A DNA stretch of 64,000 nucleotides from Bifidobacterium mongoliense DSM 21395 (GCF_000741285.1 NZ_JGZE01000001.1:248001-312000), one strand, 5' to 3'; numbered from the stretch's first letter, positions 26,227-36,398 are shown. Notes: generated by a model from the letters alone, not told the origin. Program-made: numbers and translations.

Positions 26227-26901
26227 ATGCTTCTTCATCTGCACCTGGTCCGCCACGGACAGACCTACTTCAACCGGTACAACCGTCTTCAGGGGTGGTC
26301 CAATTCGCCACTGACCGAGGCGGGGCTCGCGGATGCCGACCGTGCCGCGGAGCAGCTCTCCATGGTGGATTTCAAGGCCGCGTACTGCTCGGACACGACC
26401 CGCGCCATGGTCACCGCGGCCCGGATCCTGGACCGCAATGAGGCGGCCGGACATCGACGCCCCGAGTTGATTGATGACATGCACTTCCGTGAACAGTTCT
26501 ACGGATATTTCGAAGGCCAGGACATGGCCATGGCGTGGTGGGCAGCCGGGGCTCCGCATGGCACGCCGAGCTACGGTTCCATCGTCGAACGATACGGTCT
26601 CGAGGCGACGAGGGACTTCCTCAAGGAGGCCGATCCCTTTCATGACGCCGAGTCCGACGAAGAGTACTGGCAACGGGTCGAGGGGGGCTTCGCCGTGATC
26701 GCGGGCGATGCGAGGCTGCACGATGGCGATGACGTGTTGCAGATCTCCCATGGCAACACGCTGCTCAGTCTCATGCACCGTTACGCGCCCGAGGGCTACG
26801 ACCTGAGCCAACGTCCGGCGAACGGCAGCGTGACCTGTCTCGATTTCGACACCGCGCTGCCCATCGGACGGGCCGTTACCGTACGCTCATACAATCGTTG
26901 A
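26227..26901 (+). CDS. Histidine phosphatase family protein (phosphoglycerate mutase-like)
   Basis: Member of the branch of the histidine phosphatase superfamily that includes cofactor-dependent phosphoglycerate mutase, 224 residues. The phospho-accepting motif is LVRHGQTYFN near the N-terminus, with RLQGWSNSPLTEAG following and a second histidine in LQISHGNTLL. YCSDTTRAMVTAARI is the usual loop. The substrate cannot be read; similar proteins act on small phosphorylated metabolites. The ATG at 26227 follows CATAAT by 6 bases, so translation is probably leaderless. Confidence 0.88.
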   Translation: MLLHLHLVRHGQTYFNRYNRLQGWSNSPLTEAGLADADRAAEQLSMVDFKAAYCSDTTRAMVTAARILDRNEAAGHRRPELIDDMHFREQFYGYFEGQDMAMAWWAAGAPHGTPSYGSIVERYGLEATRDFLKEADPFHDAESDEEYWQRVEGGFAVIAGDARLHDGDDVLQISHGNTLLSLMHRYAPEGYDLSQRPANGSVTCLDFDTALPIGRAVTVRSYNR

Positions 26902-27078
26902 ATGTGTGTGAATTCGCCGAAGGGAATGTGACGGTCATGGTGGCCGGCCCCGGGTGGCGCACCCCGTGGGGACTCCTTGGGGGAATCGGGACCCGGTGAG
27001 TCTGGGCCTTTAGTTAGTGTGGAACTCCGTATGAGATGAGTGGGCGAGGTGTTCGTGCCACCGGAAAAGAGGTTCGTG

Positions 27079-27474
27079 ATGGGCATAGGGGATATCGCCG
27101 GCCTGATCGCCGCGATCGCGTTCGCGGTACTTGCCGGATTCCTGATCTATCCGCTGATTCGGCTGGGCAAGTTGCTCGACCAGGTGGCATTGACCATCCG
27201 GCAGACCGGCGACCATGCCCTGCCCACGCTCGACGAGAGCGTAACGACGATCAAACAGGTCAATCGTTCGTTGGAGGACGTCAACAGGATCTCCGCAGCG
27301 GCCTCGACCACCGCGAACAATGTCGGCGCGCTCAGCGACCTGTATGGTTCGTTCCTGGGCCGCCCCATCATCAAGGCGGCGGCCGTCTGGTACGCCGCCA
27401 AGGAGACCGCCGGATCCTTCTTCGCCGGCCGCGCCAAGCACCGCGACCAGCCGACGGATGCACAGGGGGAGTAG
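27079..27474 (+). CDS. DUF948 domain membrane protein
   Basis: Protein of 131 residues with one N-terminal membrane segment (IAGLIAAIAFAVLAGFLIYPLIRLG). A region likely to form coiled coil follows (LDQVALTIRQTGDHALPTLDESVTTIKQVNRSLEDVNRI in parts), the DUF948 pattern. Function unknown. GTG/ATG choice: ATG 27079 has AAGAGG 6 bases upstream, while the frame is open to 27040. It lies immediately before a second small membrane protein and alaS, a common actinobacterial neighbourhood. Confidence 0.75.
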   Translation: MGIGDIAGLIAAIAFAVLAGFLIYPLIRLGKLLDQVALTIRQTGDHALPTLDESVTTIKQVNRSLEDVNRISAAASTTANNVGALSDLYGSFLGRPIIKAAAVWYAAKETAGSFFAGRAKHRDQPTDAQGE

Positions 27475-27477
27475 CAC

Positions 27478-27714
27478 ATGGTCAAACGTCTGTTCTGGAT
27501 AGGGCTGGGTACCATGCTCGGTGTCCTCATCGCGGCCAAGGCACAGGCCTACGTTCGCGAGAGGACCCCGGATGGCGCGCGTCAGTTCCTCCTCGGTTCC
27601 GATCAGGAGAACGTCCATATCCGCACCTTGCAGGGATTGGTCCGCGACTTCAACACGGCCCGTCTTCGTCGAGAGCACGAGCTCGGCGAGCGGTATGCTG
27701 CCAATAGGAGCTGA
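27478..27714 (+). CDS. Small membrane-anchored protein of unknown function
   Basis: Protein of 78 residues with one N-terminal hydrophobic segment (LFWIGLGTMLGVLIAAKAQ) and a basic, helical remainder rich in Arg, Glu and Leu. It starts 4 bases after the DUF948 gene and has GGGGAG about 6 bases upstream. The pair probably works together at the membrane. Comparable small genes sit between DUF948 and alaS in other actinobacteria, but I cannot assign a function. Confidence 0.7.
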   Translation: MVKRLFWIGLGTMLGVLIAAKAQAYVRERTPDGARQFLLGSDQENVHIRTLQGLVRDFNTARLRREHELGERYAANRS

Positions 27715-27745
27715 CCGGACGTATTCGGTGGGCCTTGGCCGTGGC

Positions 27746-27767
27746 CCAGGTGCATGGTACCTGGTTT
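27746..27767 (+). terminator. Possible terminator between the small membrane protein gene and alaS
   Basis: CCAGGT (27746-27751) pairs with ACCTGG (27759-27764) around a 7-base loop and is followed by TTTC. A second, stronger hairpin (CGTTCACGCT/AGCGTGAACG, 27798-27820, 3-base loop) lies a little further on without T-run. Together they may separate the upstream pair from alaS. Confidence 0.45.
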
Positions 27768-27910
27768 CGGCCATGGCTCGTTCACGGTCCTTGCGTTCGT
27801 TCACGCTCGGAGCGTGAACGGGTCAGTAGGGGCTAGGATGTCGAGGGATGGTCCGACTCACGGGCATCGCCCCGCACGAGCCCGTGGCACGATGACTTCC
27901 GCCACCATGT

Positions 27911-27948
27911 ATGTATTGTTGTGATGTATTGTTTTGAGACATTGTTTT
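27911..27948 (+). repeat. Short direct repeats in the alaS leader
   Basis: ATGTATTGTT occurs at 27911-27920 and again at 27924-27933, 13 bases apart, followed by a partial copy (ACATTGTTTT) at about 27939-27948. The block is T-rich in an otherwise GC-rich region and ends about 40 bases before the alaS start, near where a promoter is expected. Confidence 0.55.
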
Positions 27949-27988
27949 GCACGCGGCAGCGTGTCAACACCAAGGAGCAAACGCCCAC

Positions 27989-30667
27989 ATGCGCACTTCC
28001 GAAATCGCACAGCGCTTTCTGAACTATTTCGAACGGCAGGGACACCTCGTCGTTCCTTCGGCTTCGCTGATCTCGCCGAATCCGACCACGCTTTTCACGA
28101 TAGCCGGCATGGTGCCGTTCATTCCCTACCTGCTTGGCGAGCAGACCCCCCCGAGCAGGAGGGTGACGTCGAACCAGAAGTGCGTGCGCACGCTCGACAT
28201 CGAGGAGGTCGGCAAGACGACCCGTCACGGTACCTTCTTCCAGATGCTGGGCAATTTCTCCTTCGGAGACTACTTCAAGGCCGAGGCCATCCATTACGCG
28301 TGGGAGCTGCTCACGACGCCGCAGGATCAGGGCGGGTACGGCTTCGACCCCGAGAAGCTGTGGGTCACGACATACACCGACGACGAAGAGGCCCGTGCAC
28401 TGTGGCGCAACGAGGGCTTCGACCCCGAGCACATGCAGATCTTCGGCATGGAGGACAACTTCTGGACCACCGGCGGCCCCGGCCCCGGCGGCCCTTGCTC
28501 CGAGATCTACGTGGACCGTGGACCCGAGTACGGCAAGGACGGCGGTCCCGCCGCCGATGAGAACCGGTTCATCGAGATCTGGGACCTCGTCTTCGAGAAT
28601 TATCAGGTCGACAACGTCAAGTCGAAGACCGATCTGCACATTGTAGGCGAACTCGAGCACAAGAACATCGATACCGGTGCCGGCCTCGAGCGCCTTGCCT
28701 ACCTCATGCAGGGCAAGCAGAACATCTACGAGACCGATGAGGTCTACCCGGTCATCGAAGCGGCCGAACGCCTCAGCGGTATCGCCTATGGACATGACGA
28801 GGAATCCGATGTGCGCTTCCGCGTCGTCGCGGACCACGTGCGTTCCGCGCTCATGATCATGAGCGACGGTGTGCGCCCGAGCAACGTCGGCCGAGGATAC
28901 GTGTTGCGGCGTCTGCTGCGCCGCACCGTGCGCTCCATGCGCATGTTGGGCGTCACCGATCCCGTGATGCCGTCGCTTTTGCCCGTCTCCAAAGACGCCA
29001 TGGCCCCCAGCTATCCGGAGCTCAACCATCTGTTCGAAGACGTTTCCCAGGCCGCGTACGGTGAGGAGGACGCCTTCCGACGCACGTTGGAGAAGGGCAC
29101 GACGATCCTCGACGTGGCCGTCGACAAGGCCAAGCACGGCACGTCGCCCGTGGTCTCCGGCCAGGACGCCTTCACGCTGCACGACACTTACGGATTCCCG
29201 ATCGAGCTGACCCTCGAGATGGCGGCCGAGCAGGGCGTCAAAGTCGATGAACACAAGTTCCGCGAGCTGATGGGCGAGCAGAAGTCCCGTGCTCGTGCCG
29301 ACGCGCTCAAGAAGCGGCACAACGTCGATCTGAGCGTCTACGACGACTTCCGCAAGACGCTGCAGGCACCCATCGCGTTCCTCGGTTACACGGACTTCTC
29401 CAGCCGTTCGCGCGTATTGGGCATCATGGTCGATGGGAAGGGGTCGGTCCCGGCCATCACGGGGCCGGCGAACGTCGAGGTCATCCTGGACCGCACACCC
29501 TTCTATGCGGAGGCCGGCGGCCAGCTCGCCGACGAGGGTGAGATCATCTCCGATGAGGGCGCCGTGCTCGAAGTGGATGATGTGCAGCGACCCATCAAGG
29601 ATCTCATCGTCCATACCTGCCGTCTGACCGAAGGCACGCTCGTGGTCGGATCCCAGGTCAATGCGACCATCGACGCCGAGCGCCGAGGTGCCATCGCCCG
29701 TTCCCATACGGCCACGCATATGGTCCACAAAGCGCTGCGCGAGGAGCTCGGCCCCCGAGCCACCCAGCGCGGTTCCGTCGATGCCCCGAACCGTCTGCGG
29801 TTCGACTTCCAGTGGTCGCAGGCGCCCAGCAAGGACGCGGTCAGCAACATCGAAGCACGGGTCAACGATCGTGTACGCGACGATCTCATCGTCACCATGA
29901 CCGAGATGAAGTACGACGACGCCATAGCTTTGGGCGCACTGCATCTGTTCGGTGAGAAGTACGGCGATCTCGTCCGGGTCGTGACCATCGGCGAGGACGG
30001 TTGGAGCCGTGAACTCTGCGGCGGTACGCACATCGATCGTGTCGGCAAGATCGGCGCCGTGGACATCCTCTCCGAGACGTCCATCGGTTCCGGTGTCAGG
30101 CGCATCGATGCCGTCGTCGGCGAAGGGGCGTACGAGTACAACGCCCGCGAACGCACCTTGGTCTCGCAGCTCTCCGGGACGCTCAACGCCCGGCCCGACG
30201 AGTTGGCCGACCGGGTGAGCACGTTGCTGGCCAAGCTCAAGGAGTCCGATAAGCGCCTGGCCTCCATGTACGAGGACCAGCTGGCCGCATCGATCCCCGA
30301 CATCGTCGACGAAGCGAGGCACAAGCAGTCGGACGTACGCGTCGCGATGCGCAACGTGGGCCATTTCGGCTCCTTCGAAGCCCTGCGCAAGACCGTTCTT
30401 GACATCCGCGGTCGGCTCGGCGATGCCGCTCCGGCAATCGTGGCCCTGGCCGGCATCAGTGCCGACGAGAAGCCGATGGTCGCCGTGGCGACGAATCAGG
30501 CCGCCCGTGATCAGGGCATCAAGGCCGGCGATCTCGTCCGCGAAGTCTCCAAACGTCTCGGTGGTGGCGGCGGCGGCCGTCCCGATTTCGCCCAGGGCGG
30601 CGGTACCGATGCCACCAAGATCGACTCGGCCCTTGAGAACCTCGCCGTTTCGGTTCGGCGCGGCTGA
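27989..30667 (+). CDS. alaS: Alanyl-tRNA synthetase
   Basis: Charges tRNA-Ala, 892 residues. Class II motifs are visible: motif 1 region [34 protein letters not shown], motif 2 [20 protein letters not shown], and GAGLERL (motif 3). The editing domain has [14 protein letters not shown] with the zinc histidines and [15 protein letters not shown]. The C-terminal C-Ala domain ends [18 protein letters not shown] 27989 is supported by AAGGAG 12 bases upstream; the frame extends to 27947. The next gene, ruvX, follows after 10 bases, then mltG, an order widespread in actinobacteria. Confidence 0.97.
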   Translation: MRTSEIAQRFLNYFERQGHLVVPSASLISPNPTTLFTIAGMVPFIPYLLGEQTPPSRRVTSNQKCVRTLDIEEVGKTTRHGTFFQMLGNFSFGDYFKAEAIHYAWELLTTPQDQGGYGFDPEKLWVTTYTDDEEARALWRNEGFDPEHMQIFGMEDNFWTTGGPGPGGPCSEIYVDRGPEYGKDGGPAADENRFIEIWDLVFENYQVDNVKSKTDLHIVGELEHKNIDTGAGLERLAYLMQGKQNIYETDEVYPVIEAAERLSGIAYGHDEESDVRFRVVADHVRSALMIMSDGVRPSNVGRGYVLRRLLRRTVRSMRMLGVTDPVMPSLLPVSKDAMAPSYPELNHLFEDVSQAAYGEEDAFRRTLEKGTTILDVAVDKAKHGTSPVVSGQDAFTLHDTYGFPIELTLEMAAEQGVKVDEHKFRELMGEQKSRARADALKKRHNVDLSVYDDFRKTLQAPIAFLGYTDFSSRSRVLGIMVDGKGSVPAITGPANVEVILDRTPFYAEAGGQLADEGEIISDEGAVLEVDDVQRPIKDLIVHTCRLTEGTLVVGSQVNATIDAERRGAIARSHTATHMVHKALREELGPRATQRGSVDAPNRLRFDFQWSQAPSKDAVSNIEARVNDRVRDDLIVTMTEMKYDDAIALGALHLFGEKYGDLVRVVTIGEDGWSRELCGGTHIDRVGKIGAVDILSETSIGSGVRRIDAVVGEGAYEYNARERTLVSQLSGTLNARPDELADRVSTLLAKLKESDKRLASMYEDQLAASIPDIVDEARHKQSDVRVAMRNVGHFGSFEALRKTVLDIRGRLGDAAPAIVALAGISADEKPMVAVATNQAARDQGIKAGDLVREVSKRLGGGGGGRPDFAQGGGTDATKIDSALENLAVSVRRG

Positions 30668-30677
30668 AAGGCACCGT

Positions 30678-31130
30678 ATGACATGGCTCGGCATAGATCT
30701 CGGCGACGCGAGGGTCGGACTCGCGCTCTCCGATCCCGAGCTGTCCTTCGCCCATCCGATCGGTGACATCGAGGTCCACGGTGATTCCTTCCGCGGCCTC
30801 GATGACGTCATCGACACGATAGCCCGGGAACGCGTCGATGTCGTGGTCATCGGCCTGCCGTTGCAATTGAACGGTGCCGAAGGCAAAAGTGCCAAGAAGG
30901 CACGTCGGTGGGCCGCCAACCTCAAAAAGCGACTGGCATCCCGTGACTCCGGCACACCAGAGCTCGAGGTCGCTCCTCGCGTGGATATGCTCGACGAGCG
31001 GCTCACCACCGTCGCCGCCCACCGGCAGTTGTTCGACGCGGACCTCACTGGCCGCAGCCATCGCCCTTTCGTCGACCAACAGTCGGCCGTGCTGATCCTG
31101 CAGATGGCCCTCGATCGCAACAGGAAGTGA
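30678..31130 (+). CDS. ruvX: Putative pre-16S rRNA nuclease / RuvX (YqgF)
   Basis: RNase H-fold nuclease of the YqgF family, 150 residues, implicated in 16S rRNA 5' maturation and once called a Holliday junction resolvase. The first strand GIDLGDARVGLALSDPE carries the catalytic Asp; VVVIGLPLQLNGAEGKSA, VDMLDERLTTVAAHRQL and FVDQQSAVLILQ complete the active site. ATG 30678 has GAAAGG about 6 bases upstream. It follows alaS by 10 bases and precedes mltG by 3. Confidence 0.92.
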   Translation: MTWLGIDLGDARVGLALSDPELSFAHPIGDIEVHGDSFRGLDDVIDTIARERVDVVVIGLPLQLNGAEGKSAKKARRWAANLKKRLASRDSGTPELEVAPRVDMLDERLTTVAAHRQLFDADLTGRSHRPFVDQQSAVLILQMALDRNRK

Positions 31131-31133
31131 TGC

Positions 31134-32309
31134 ATGGTCGAAGATCTCAACGACTGGTTCGACGATACGACCGACCAGACATCCGAATCGTCGGTCGCGC
31201 CGTCCGAGCCACCCACGCCACCGAAATCGCGTCGGGAGATGCGCAGGCGTAGGCGAAGCCACCGCAGGCATACGGCGACGGCCGTCATCGTATCCGTCGT
31301 CATCGTGTCCCTCGTCGCGGCGCTGATGACCTTCGGGTATGTGAGGCTCAAGCGTTGGTCGGACAGCCGCAACGCCGACAACACCCAGGTCGTCGACTAT
31401 CCGGGCCCGGGATCGGGATCGCTGGCCTTCACGGTAAGCTCCGGGGAGGGCGTCTCCCAGGTCGGCGCCCGTCTGGTCAAGGCGGGGGTCGTCAAATCGG
31501 CCGCGTTGTTCGCCAGTGCCGTCGCCGCCAACAGCAGCACCCTGTATCCGGGAACCTTCACGCTGCGATATCGCATGTCGTCGACCGACGTGGTGAAGAT
31601 CCTGTCGGATCAAAGCAAGGCCGCCGGCATCCTCGAGGTCCGTTCGGGAGAACGCGTGTCGGACGTCATTGAGGCGGCCGCGAAGCAATCCGGCATCGCG
31701 ATCGGCAAGTTCCGGGACGTGATCAATGCGGGCGGCGCCGGCATCCTGCCCGCGGAGGCACAGGGGAAGTATGAAGGCTGGTTCGCCCCGGGCAGCTACA
31801 ACGTCACCTCGCTCAAGTCCGTCGACGCGATCATCAAGGCCATGGTGGACCGACGCGTGGCCCAGCTCGACACGCTCGGTGTTCCCACGGGAGCGGAGCG
31901 GGAGCGGGTGCTTACCCTGGCCTCCATTGCCGAGTCCGAGGTGAATTCCACCGAATATTACGGCAAAGTGACCAGGGTCATCCTTAATCGGATCGCGAAA
32001 AACATGCCTCTGGGCATGGACACGACCGTGGCCTACGGTCTGGGCATCAAAGCGGACGCGTTGACGGACGCCATGCTCAACGACGCGTCGAACCAGTACA
32101 ACACCAGAATCCACAAGGGACTGCCGCCCTCACCGATCAGCAATCCGGGGGATAACGCCATCAGCGCCGCCGTGCATCCGGAATCCGGCGATTGGCTGTA
32201 TTTCGTCACCACGAACATGAAGACCGGAGAGACCAAGTTCGCGACCACCGAGGATCAGTTCTGGAAGGTCCGCCAGGAATACAAGAATTCGAACGACAAC
32301 GCCAACTGA
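31134..32309 (+). CDS. mltG: Endolytic murein transglycosylase MltG
   Basis: Cuts nascent glycan strands to end peptidoglycan chain synthesis. The 391-residue protein has a cytosolic basic N-terminus (MRRRRRSHRRHTATAV), one membrane helix (VIVSVVIVSLVAALMTFGYV) and a periplasm-side YceG domain. This has the catalytic glutamate motif LASIAESEVN, then VILNRIAKNMPLGMDTTVAYGLG, PPSPISNPGDNAISAAVHPE and the end WLYFVTT. AGGAAG precedes ATG 31134 by 8 bases. Last gene of the alaS-ruvX-mltG run; its end faces the prepilin peptidase gene 30 bases away. Confidence 0.93.
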   Translation: MVEDLNDWFDDTTDQTSESSVAPSEPPTPPKSRREMRRRRRSHRRHTATAVIVSVVIVSLVAALMTFGYVRLKRWSDSRNADNTQVVDYPGPGSGSLAFTVSSGEGVSQVGARLVKAGVVKSAALFASAVAANSSTLYPGTFTLRYRMSSTDVVKILSDQSKAAGILEVRSGERVSDVIEAAAKQSGIAIGKFRDVINAGGAGILPAEAQGKYEGWFAPGSYNVTSLKSVDAIIKAMVDRRVAQLDTLGVPTGAERERVLTLASIAESEVNSTEYYGKVTRVILNRIAKNMPLGMDTTVAYGLGIKADALTDAMLNDASNQYNTRIHKGLPPSPISNPGDNAISAAVHPESGDWLYFVTTNMKTGETKFATTEDQFWKVRQEYKNSNDNAN

Positions 32310-32339
32310 TCAAACCACAAGGTCCGGTTGTTTGCGCGG

Positions 32340-32885
32340 TCATGTGATCGACCCGCCGCTGATCCACGGCCCCAGGGCCACGGCGATGATGCCTGCCGTC
32401 ACGATGACGGGTACGAACGGGGCGGAGCCGGGCGGCTCCGGCGGCGTGTCCGGCGGTACACCGCCCGAATCCATGGTGGGGTCGCGCGCCGTGCACATCG
32501 ACCGTAGCCATGGCCAACGGGACCAGAGCCGCAACCACACCAGCCCGCCGCCTCCCATCACGAGCCACCACAGCACGAAGATGTTGATCCCGAACGAACC
32601 CACCGCCTGACCGATCAGGATGCTGGCGGTGACATCACCGAATCCCAAGGAGCCCGGGCGCGCCAAGGCCAGAGTGAACTGGATTGATCCGGCCAGCACG
32701 CCATAAGCCGCGTTGACGACCGCTGGCCATGCGTAACCCCCGGAGATCACAGGCAGCGCGAACACGACGACCTGGAACATCACACCGACCGCCACGACGG
32801 CTCGGGGCACGCGGCGCCGTCGCAGATCCGTGCCGCAGAGCACGAGTCCGCACAGCAGACTGGGCAGGACCGCCAGGTAGGTCAT
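32340..32885 (-). CDS. Type IV prepilin peptidase-like (A24) membrane protease
   Basis: Membrane aspartyl protease of 181 residues of the short kind that lacks the methylase domain. The two catalytic aspartates fit DLRRRRVPRAV after helix 1 and GFGDVTASILIG (the GxGD motif). The C-terminal part is proline-rich before a last helix. The ATG at 32885 has a -10-like TATCTT (minus strand) 7 bases upstream and no Shine-Dalgarno sequence, so the mRNA may be leaderless. It diverges from aroC. No pilin or secretion genes are in the window, so its substrate is unknown. Confidence 0.8.
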   Translation of the reverse strand: MTYLAVLPSLLCGLVLCGTDLRRRRVPRAVVAVGVMFQVVVFALPVISGGYAWPAVVNAAYGVLAGSIQFTLALARPGSLGFGDVTASILIGQAVGSFGINIFVLWWLVMGGGGLVWLRLWSRWPWLRSMCTARDPTMDSGGVPPDTPPEPPGSAPFVPVIVTAGIIAVALGPWISGGSIT

Positions 32886-32930
32886 ACCCGTTAAGATAGT
32901 CGAAGATGCACGATGAACGAAGGAGCGAGC

Positions 32931-34121
32931 ATGTTGCGTTGGCAGACGGCGGGGGAGTCGCATGGCGAGGCTTTGGTGGCGATGATCGAGGGACTTCCCT
33001 CCGGCATCGCGTTGACCACACAGGATGTGGTCGATGCTTTGGCCAGACGCCGTCTGGGATACGGCAGGGGAGCCCGGATGAAGTTCGAGCAGGACAAGGT
33101 GCGTATGCTTACCGGACTTCGGCACGGACGGACCTTGGGCTCCCCGATCGCGATCGAGATAGCCAATACCGAATGGCCCAAATGGGTCGAGGTGATGAGT
33201 GCCGATCCGCTCGACCACGATCTGCCGCGGACGGGTCGCAACGCGCCGTTGAGCCGACCACGTCCCGGGCATGCGGATCTGACGGGAATGCGTAAATACC
33301 ACTTCGATGACGCGCGGCCCGTGCTGGAACGATCCAGCGCGCGAGAGACCGCGTCGCGCGTCGCCCTCGGGGCCGTGGCCAGCCGGTTCCTCGAACAATC
33401 CGTCGGCATTCGCACCGTCGCCCATGTCATCTCGATAGGTGGCGCCGGTGTGGAGGACGACGACTACACGTTGCCGAACCCGGATGACGTGCCGGCATTG
33501 GACGCCTCGCCGGTACGCACCCTTGACGCCCGGGCGGAGGCCCGGATGATCGCCCGGATCGACGAAGGCAAGGCCCGTGCGGACACGATCGGCGGAGTCA
33601 TCGAGGTGTTGGTCTACGGCGCACCGGCAGGCCTGGGTACCTATGTCGAATCAGATCGACGCCTCGACGCGGCCCTCGCAGGGGCGGTGATGGGGGTGCA
33701 GGCGATGAAGGGCGTCGAGATCGGGGACGGGTTCCGCGAGGCCCAGCGGTTCGGTTCCCAGGCGCATGACGAGATGGTCCCCGACGAGCATGGGCGTATC
33801 GCTCGAACCACCAATCGGGCCGGCGGCATCGAAGGCGGTATGTCCAACGGAGAGATCATCCGGGTGCGCGCCGCCATGAAGCCGATACCCTCCATACCGC
33901 GCGCCCTGCGCACCGTGGACGTCGCCACCGGCACTCCCGCGCAGGCCATCAACCAACGGTCCGACAGCACCGCGGTACCCGCCGCATCGGTTGTCGTCGA
34001 GGCGATGGTCCGTCTGACGATGGCGCGGTTCGTGCTGGAGAAATTCGGCGGCGACAGCATCGATGAAACCGCTCGCAACGCCCGCGCCTATCTGGCGTCG
34101 TGGCCCGAGCACATGCGGTGA
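32931..34121 (+). CDS. aroC: Chorismate synthase
   Basis: Final step of the shikimate pathway, FMN-dependent, 396 residues. The signature [18 protein letters not shown] begins at residue 8, followed by [42 protein letters not shown] and [28 protein letters not shown] ends the core. ATG 32931 has AAGGAG 5 bases upstream. First gene of the aroC-aroKB-aroQ cluster; the next start lies 17 bases after its stop, or overlaps it by 4 if GTG 34118 is used. Confidence 0.96.
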   Translation: MLRWQTAGESHGEALVAMIEGLPSGIALTTQDVVDALARRRLGYGRGARMKFEQDKVRMLTGLRHGRTLGSPIAIEIANTEWPKWVEVMSADPLDHDLPRTGRNAPLSRPRPGHADLTGMRKYHFDDARPVLERSSARETASRVALGAVASRFLEQSVGIRTVAHVISIGGAGVEDDDYTLPNPDDVPALDASPVRTLDARAEARMIARIDEGKARADTIGGVIEVLVYGAPAGLGTYVESDRRLDAALAGAVMGVQAMKGVEIGDGFREAQRFGSQAHDEMVPDEHGRIARTTNRAGGIEGGMSNGEIIRVRAAMKPIPSIPRALRTVDVATGTPAQAINQRSDSTAVPAASVVVEAMVRLTMARFVLEKFGGDSIDETARNARAYLASWPEHMR

Positions 34122-34138
34122 GGGTCCGGGAAGCAACC

Positions 34139-35830
34139 ATGGAAGATACCATCGCACGGCGGGACATGCCCCGGTCGATCCCGCACGACGGCACTGCGGG
34201 GGCTTCGAGCGTACGTCCCCTCGCCGTGATCATCGGCATGCCCGGTGCAGGTAAGACCCGGGTCGGACGAGAAGCGGCGGATCGTCTCAATGTCGACTTC
34301 ATCGACACCGACCAGCGCATCGAACACGATGTGGGCATGGCCGTCGCCGCCTACTTCCGCCGGTACGGCGAGCCGAAGTTCCGTGAGGTGGAATCCGACA
34401 CCATCGTGGAGCTGCTCCATCGCTTCGACGGCCTGCTCGCCTTGGGGGGCGGCGCGCCGATGACCGAGGCCACCCACACCGCCTTGGTGGAGTACGCCCG
34501 GGGTGGCGGGCACCTGGTCTATCTGCAGGCCGATCCCGCCGAGGCCATGGAACGGGCACGCCGAGGGGGCGGACGTCCCATGCTGTCGGGCGATGCGGAC
34601 GTCCGGTGGCGGCAACTGTATGAAACACGCAATCCCGTGTTCGACGCACTGGCCAACATCCATGTGCGGACCCACGGTTCCACGCCGCATATGGCGGCGA
34701 GAAAGCTGGTGGACGCCGTGTCGCAGCGCATCATCCACATCGGCGGCTCGGGCATCGATCCCTATGACGTCCGCATCGGCGAGCATATGCTCAACGCATT
34801 GGCCCAGACCATGGGGACGGGGGTGGCCAGGGTGGCGTTGGTCCATACCGAGTCCGTCCAGCGGCACTCCGACCGTGCCAGGGCGCTGTTGCGCCAAGCC
34901 GGGGCAACGGTGATCGACGTCGTCATACCTGACGCCGAGGCGGGCAAGACCGTCGGCGTGGCCGACAGCGTATGGCGGCGTTTGGGCGACGAGGGCTTCA
35001 CCCGTTCCGACGCGGTCGTCGGCGTGGGAGGGGGAGCGGCGACCGATCTGGCCGGGTTCGTAGCGGCCACCTGGATGCGCGGCATCCGCTACGTGAACTG
35101 CCCCACATCGTTGCTCGCCATGGTCGACGCCTCCACGGGCGGCAAGACCGGCGTCAACACCCCGCAGGGCAAGAACTTCGTCGGCAGTTTCTACACACCC
35201 AAGGGCGTGTTGGCCGACGTGACGACATTGGCGACCCTGCCCAACGACATCTTCATCGAAGGCATGGGGGAGGTGGCGAAGTCCGGCTTCATCCGCGACC
35301 CCGCCATACTCGACATCCTTGAGCGCCACGCGGATGAGCTCAGGGCCTTCGATGGCGGCACCTTCCTGGGGTCCGGACTCGAGGACGTGGTCGAGGAACT
35401 GATCGAGCGCACCGTACGGGTGAAGGCCTATCACGTTTCGAACGACCTGAAGGAATCCGGCCTGCGTGAATTCCTCAACTACGGCCATACGTTGGCCCAC
35501 GCGATCGAAGCCTTGGAACATTTCTCCTGGAGGCATGGCAACGCCGTGGCCGTCGGCTGCGTGTTCGCCGCCGAACTGGCCTGTGAACTGGGCTACCTGG
35601 ACCGGGAGGCTGTGGATTACCACCGTCGCCTTTTGTCCTCGCTTGGCCTGCCGATATCGTGGGACGGCGGCACTTGGGACGACGTGCTCGCCCTCATGCA
35701 CCGAGACAAGAAGGCCCGTGGCAATACGCTGCGTTTCGTCGTGCTCGATGGCATGCAGCATCCCATCCATCTCGACGATCCGCCGATCGAGGCCGTGCAA
35801 CGGGCATTCGACCGCATTCGCCACGCATAA
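34139..35830 (+). CDS. aroKB: Fused shikimate kinase / 3-dehydroquinate synthase
   Basis: Bifunctional protein of about 563 residues. The N-terminal shikimate kinase (to about residue 195) has the P-loop [31 protein letters not shown] and [10 protein letters not shown]. The rest is 3-dehydroquinate synthase with [54 protein letters not shown] and the metal-binding [11 protein letters not shown]. Start choice: ATG 34139 has GGGAAG 5 bases upstream; GTG 34118 overlaps the aroC stop by 4 bases. The two reactions are not consecutive in the pathway (steps 2 and 5). Such fusions are known in bifidobacteria. Confidence 0.93.
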   Translation: MEDTIARRDMPRSIPHDGTAGASSVRPLAVIIGMPGAGKTRVGREAADRLNVDFIDTDQRIEHDVGMAVAAYFRRYGEPKFREVESDTIVELLHRFDGLLALGGGAPMTEATHTALVEYARGGGHLVYLQADPAEAMERARRGGGRPMLSGDADVRWRQLYETRNPVFDALANIHVRTHGSTPHMAARKLVDAVSQRIIHIGGSGIDPYDVRIGEHMLNALAQTMGTGVARVALVHTESVQRHSDRARALLRQAGATVIDVVIPDAEAGKTVGVADSVWRRLGDEGFTRSDAVVGVGGGAATDLAGFVAATWMRGIRYVNCPTSLLAMVDASTGGKTGVNTPQGKNFVGSFYTPKGVLADVTTLATLPNDIFIEGMGEVAKSGFIRDPAILDILERHADELRAFDGGTFLGSGLEDVVEELIERTVRVKAYHVSNDLKESGLREFLNYGHTLAHAIEALEHFSWRHGNAVAVGCVFAAELACELGYLDREAVDYHRRLLSSLGLPISWDGGTWDDVLALMHRDKKARGNTLRFVVLDGMQHPIHLDDPPIEAVQRAFDRIRHA

Positions 35831-35850
35831 CCACGCATGAGGAGCAAGGT

Positions 35851-36300
35851 ATGACCACGCATGTCGTCGTCGTGAACGGACCGAATCTGGGTCGGTTGGG
35901 AGTCAGGCAGCCCGATGTCTATGGGCACCAGGATCTGGCGGAACTCAGACGTCTCTGCGTCGCCTGGGGTGGCGATCTCGGTCTCGACGTCGAAGTGAGG
36001 CAAAGCGACGACGAGGCGGAGGTCATCGGCTGGATGCACCGTGCGGTGGACGAGGCCACGCCCGTGGTCATGAACCCGGCGGCCTTCACCCACTACAGTT
36101 ATGGTTTGGCCGACGCCGCTCACATGGTCACCGACGCGGGGCTGCCCCTCATGGAGGTGCACATCTCGAATCCGTCGGCGCGTGACGCCTTCCGCAAGCA
36201 CAGTGTCATCTCTCCTGTGGCGACCGGCACGATCACCGGCATGGGGTTCTTCGGGTACCGACTCGCCTTGGAAGCGGTCGCGCATCTGCTCGCTGATTGA
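35851..36300 (+). CDS. aroQ: Type II 3-dehydroquinate dehydratase
   Basis: Dehydrates 3-dehydroquinate to 3-dehydroshikimate, pathway step 3. The 149-residue protein shows VVVNGPNLGRLGVRQPDVYG with the catalytic region, VRQSDDEAEVIGWMHRA, NPAAFTHYSYGLADA (normally NPGAYTHTS) and the histidine motif VEVHISNP-like MEVHISNPSARDAFR. ATG 35851 has GAGGAG about 7 bases upstream. Follows aroKB by 20 bases. Confidence 0.93.
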   Translation: MTTHVVVVNGPNLGRLGVRQPDVYGHQDLAELRRLCVAWGGDLGLDVEVRQSDDEAEVIGWMHRAVDEATPVVMNPAAFTHYSYGLADAAHMVTDAGLPLMEVHISNPSARDAFRKHSVISPVATGTITGMGFFGYRLALEAVAHLLAD

Positions 36301-36398
36301 GCGCCGGTACGGGTCCAAACCGCCCGGCTCATGGCCGGATATCCCGCGAAGCGCCGAAAGACACGCAGCGTCATACGAGGATGATACATTGAAGTTCC

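Noticed and set aside
27715-27988. T-box or other tRNA-sensing leader for alaS.
   Set aside because: No T-box sequence or specifier loop is visible; the hairpins look like an ordinary terminator region.
27833-31384. A minus-strand open frame of 1183 codons opposite alaS, ruvX and the start of mltG.
   Set aside because: It is antisense to clear, motif-bearing genes; its translation has no domain, and long antisense frames are common where G+C-rich codons are used.
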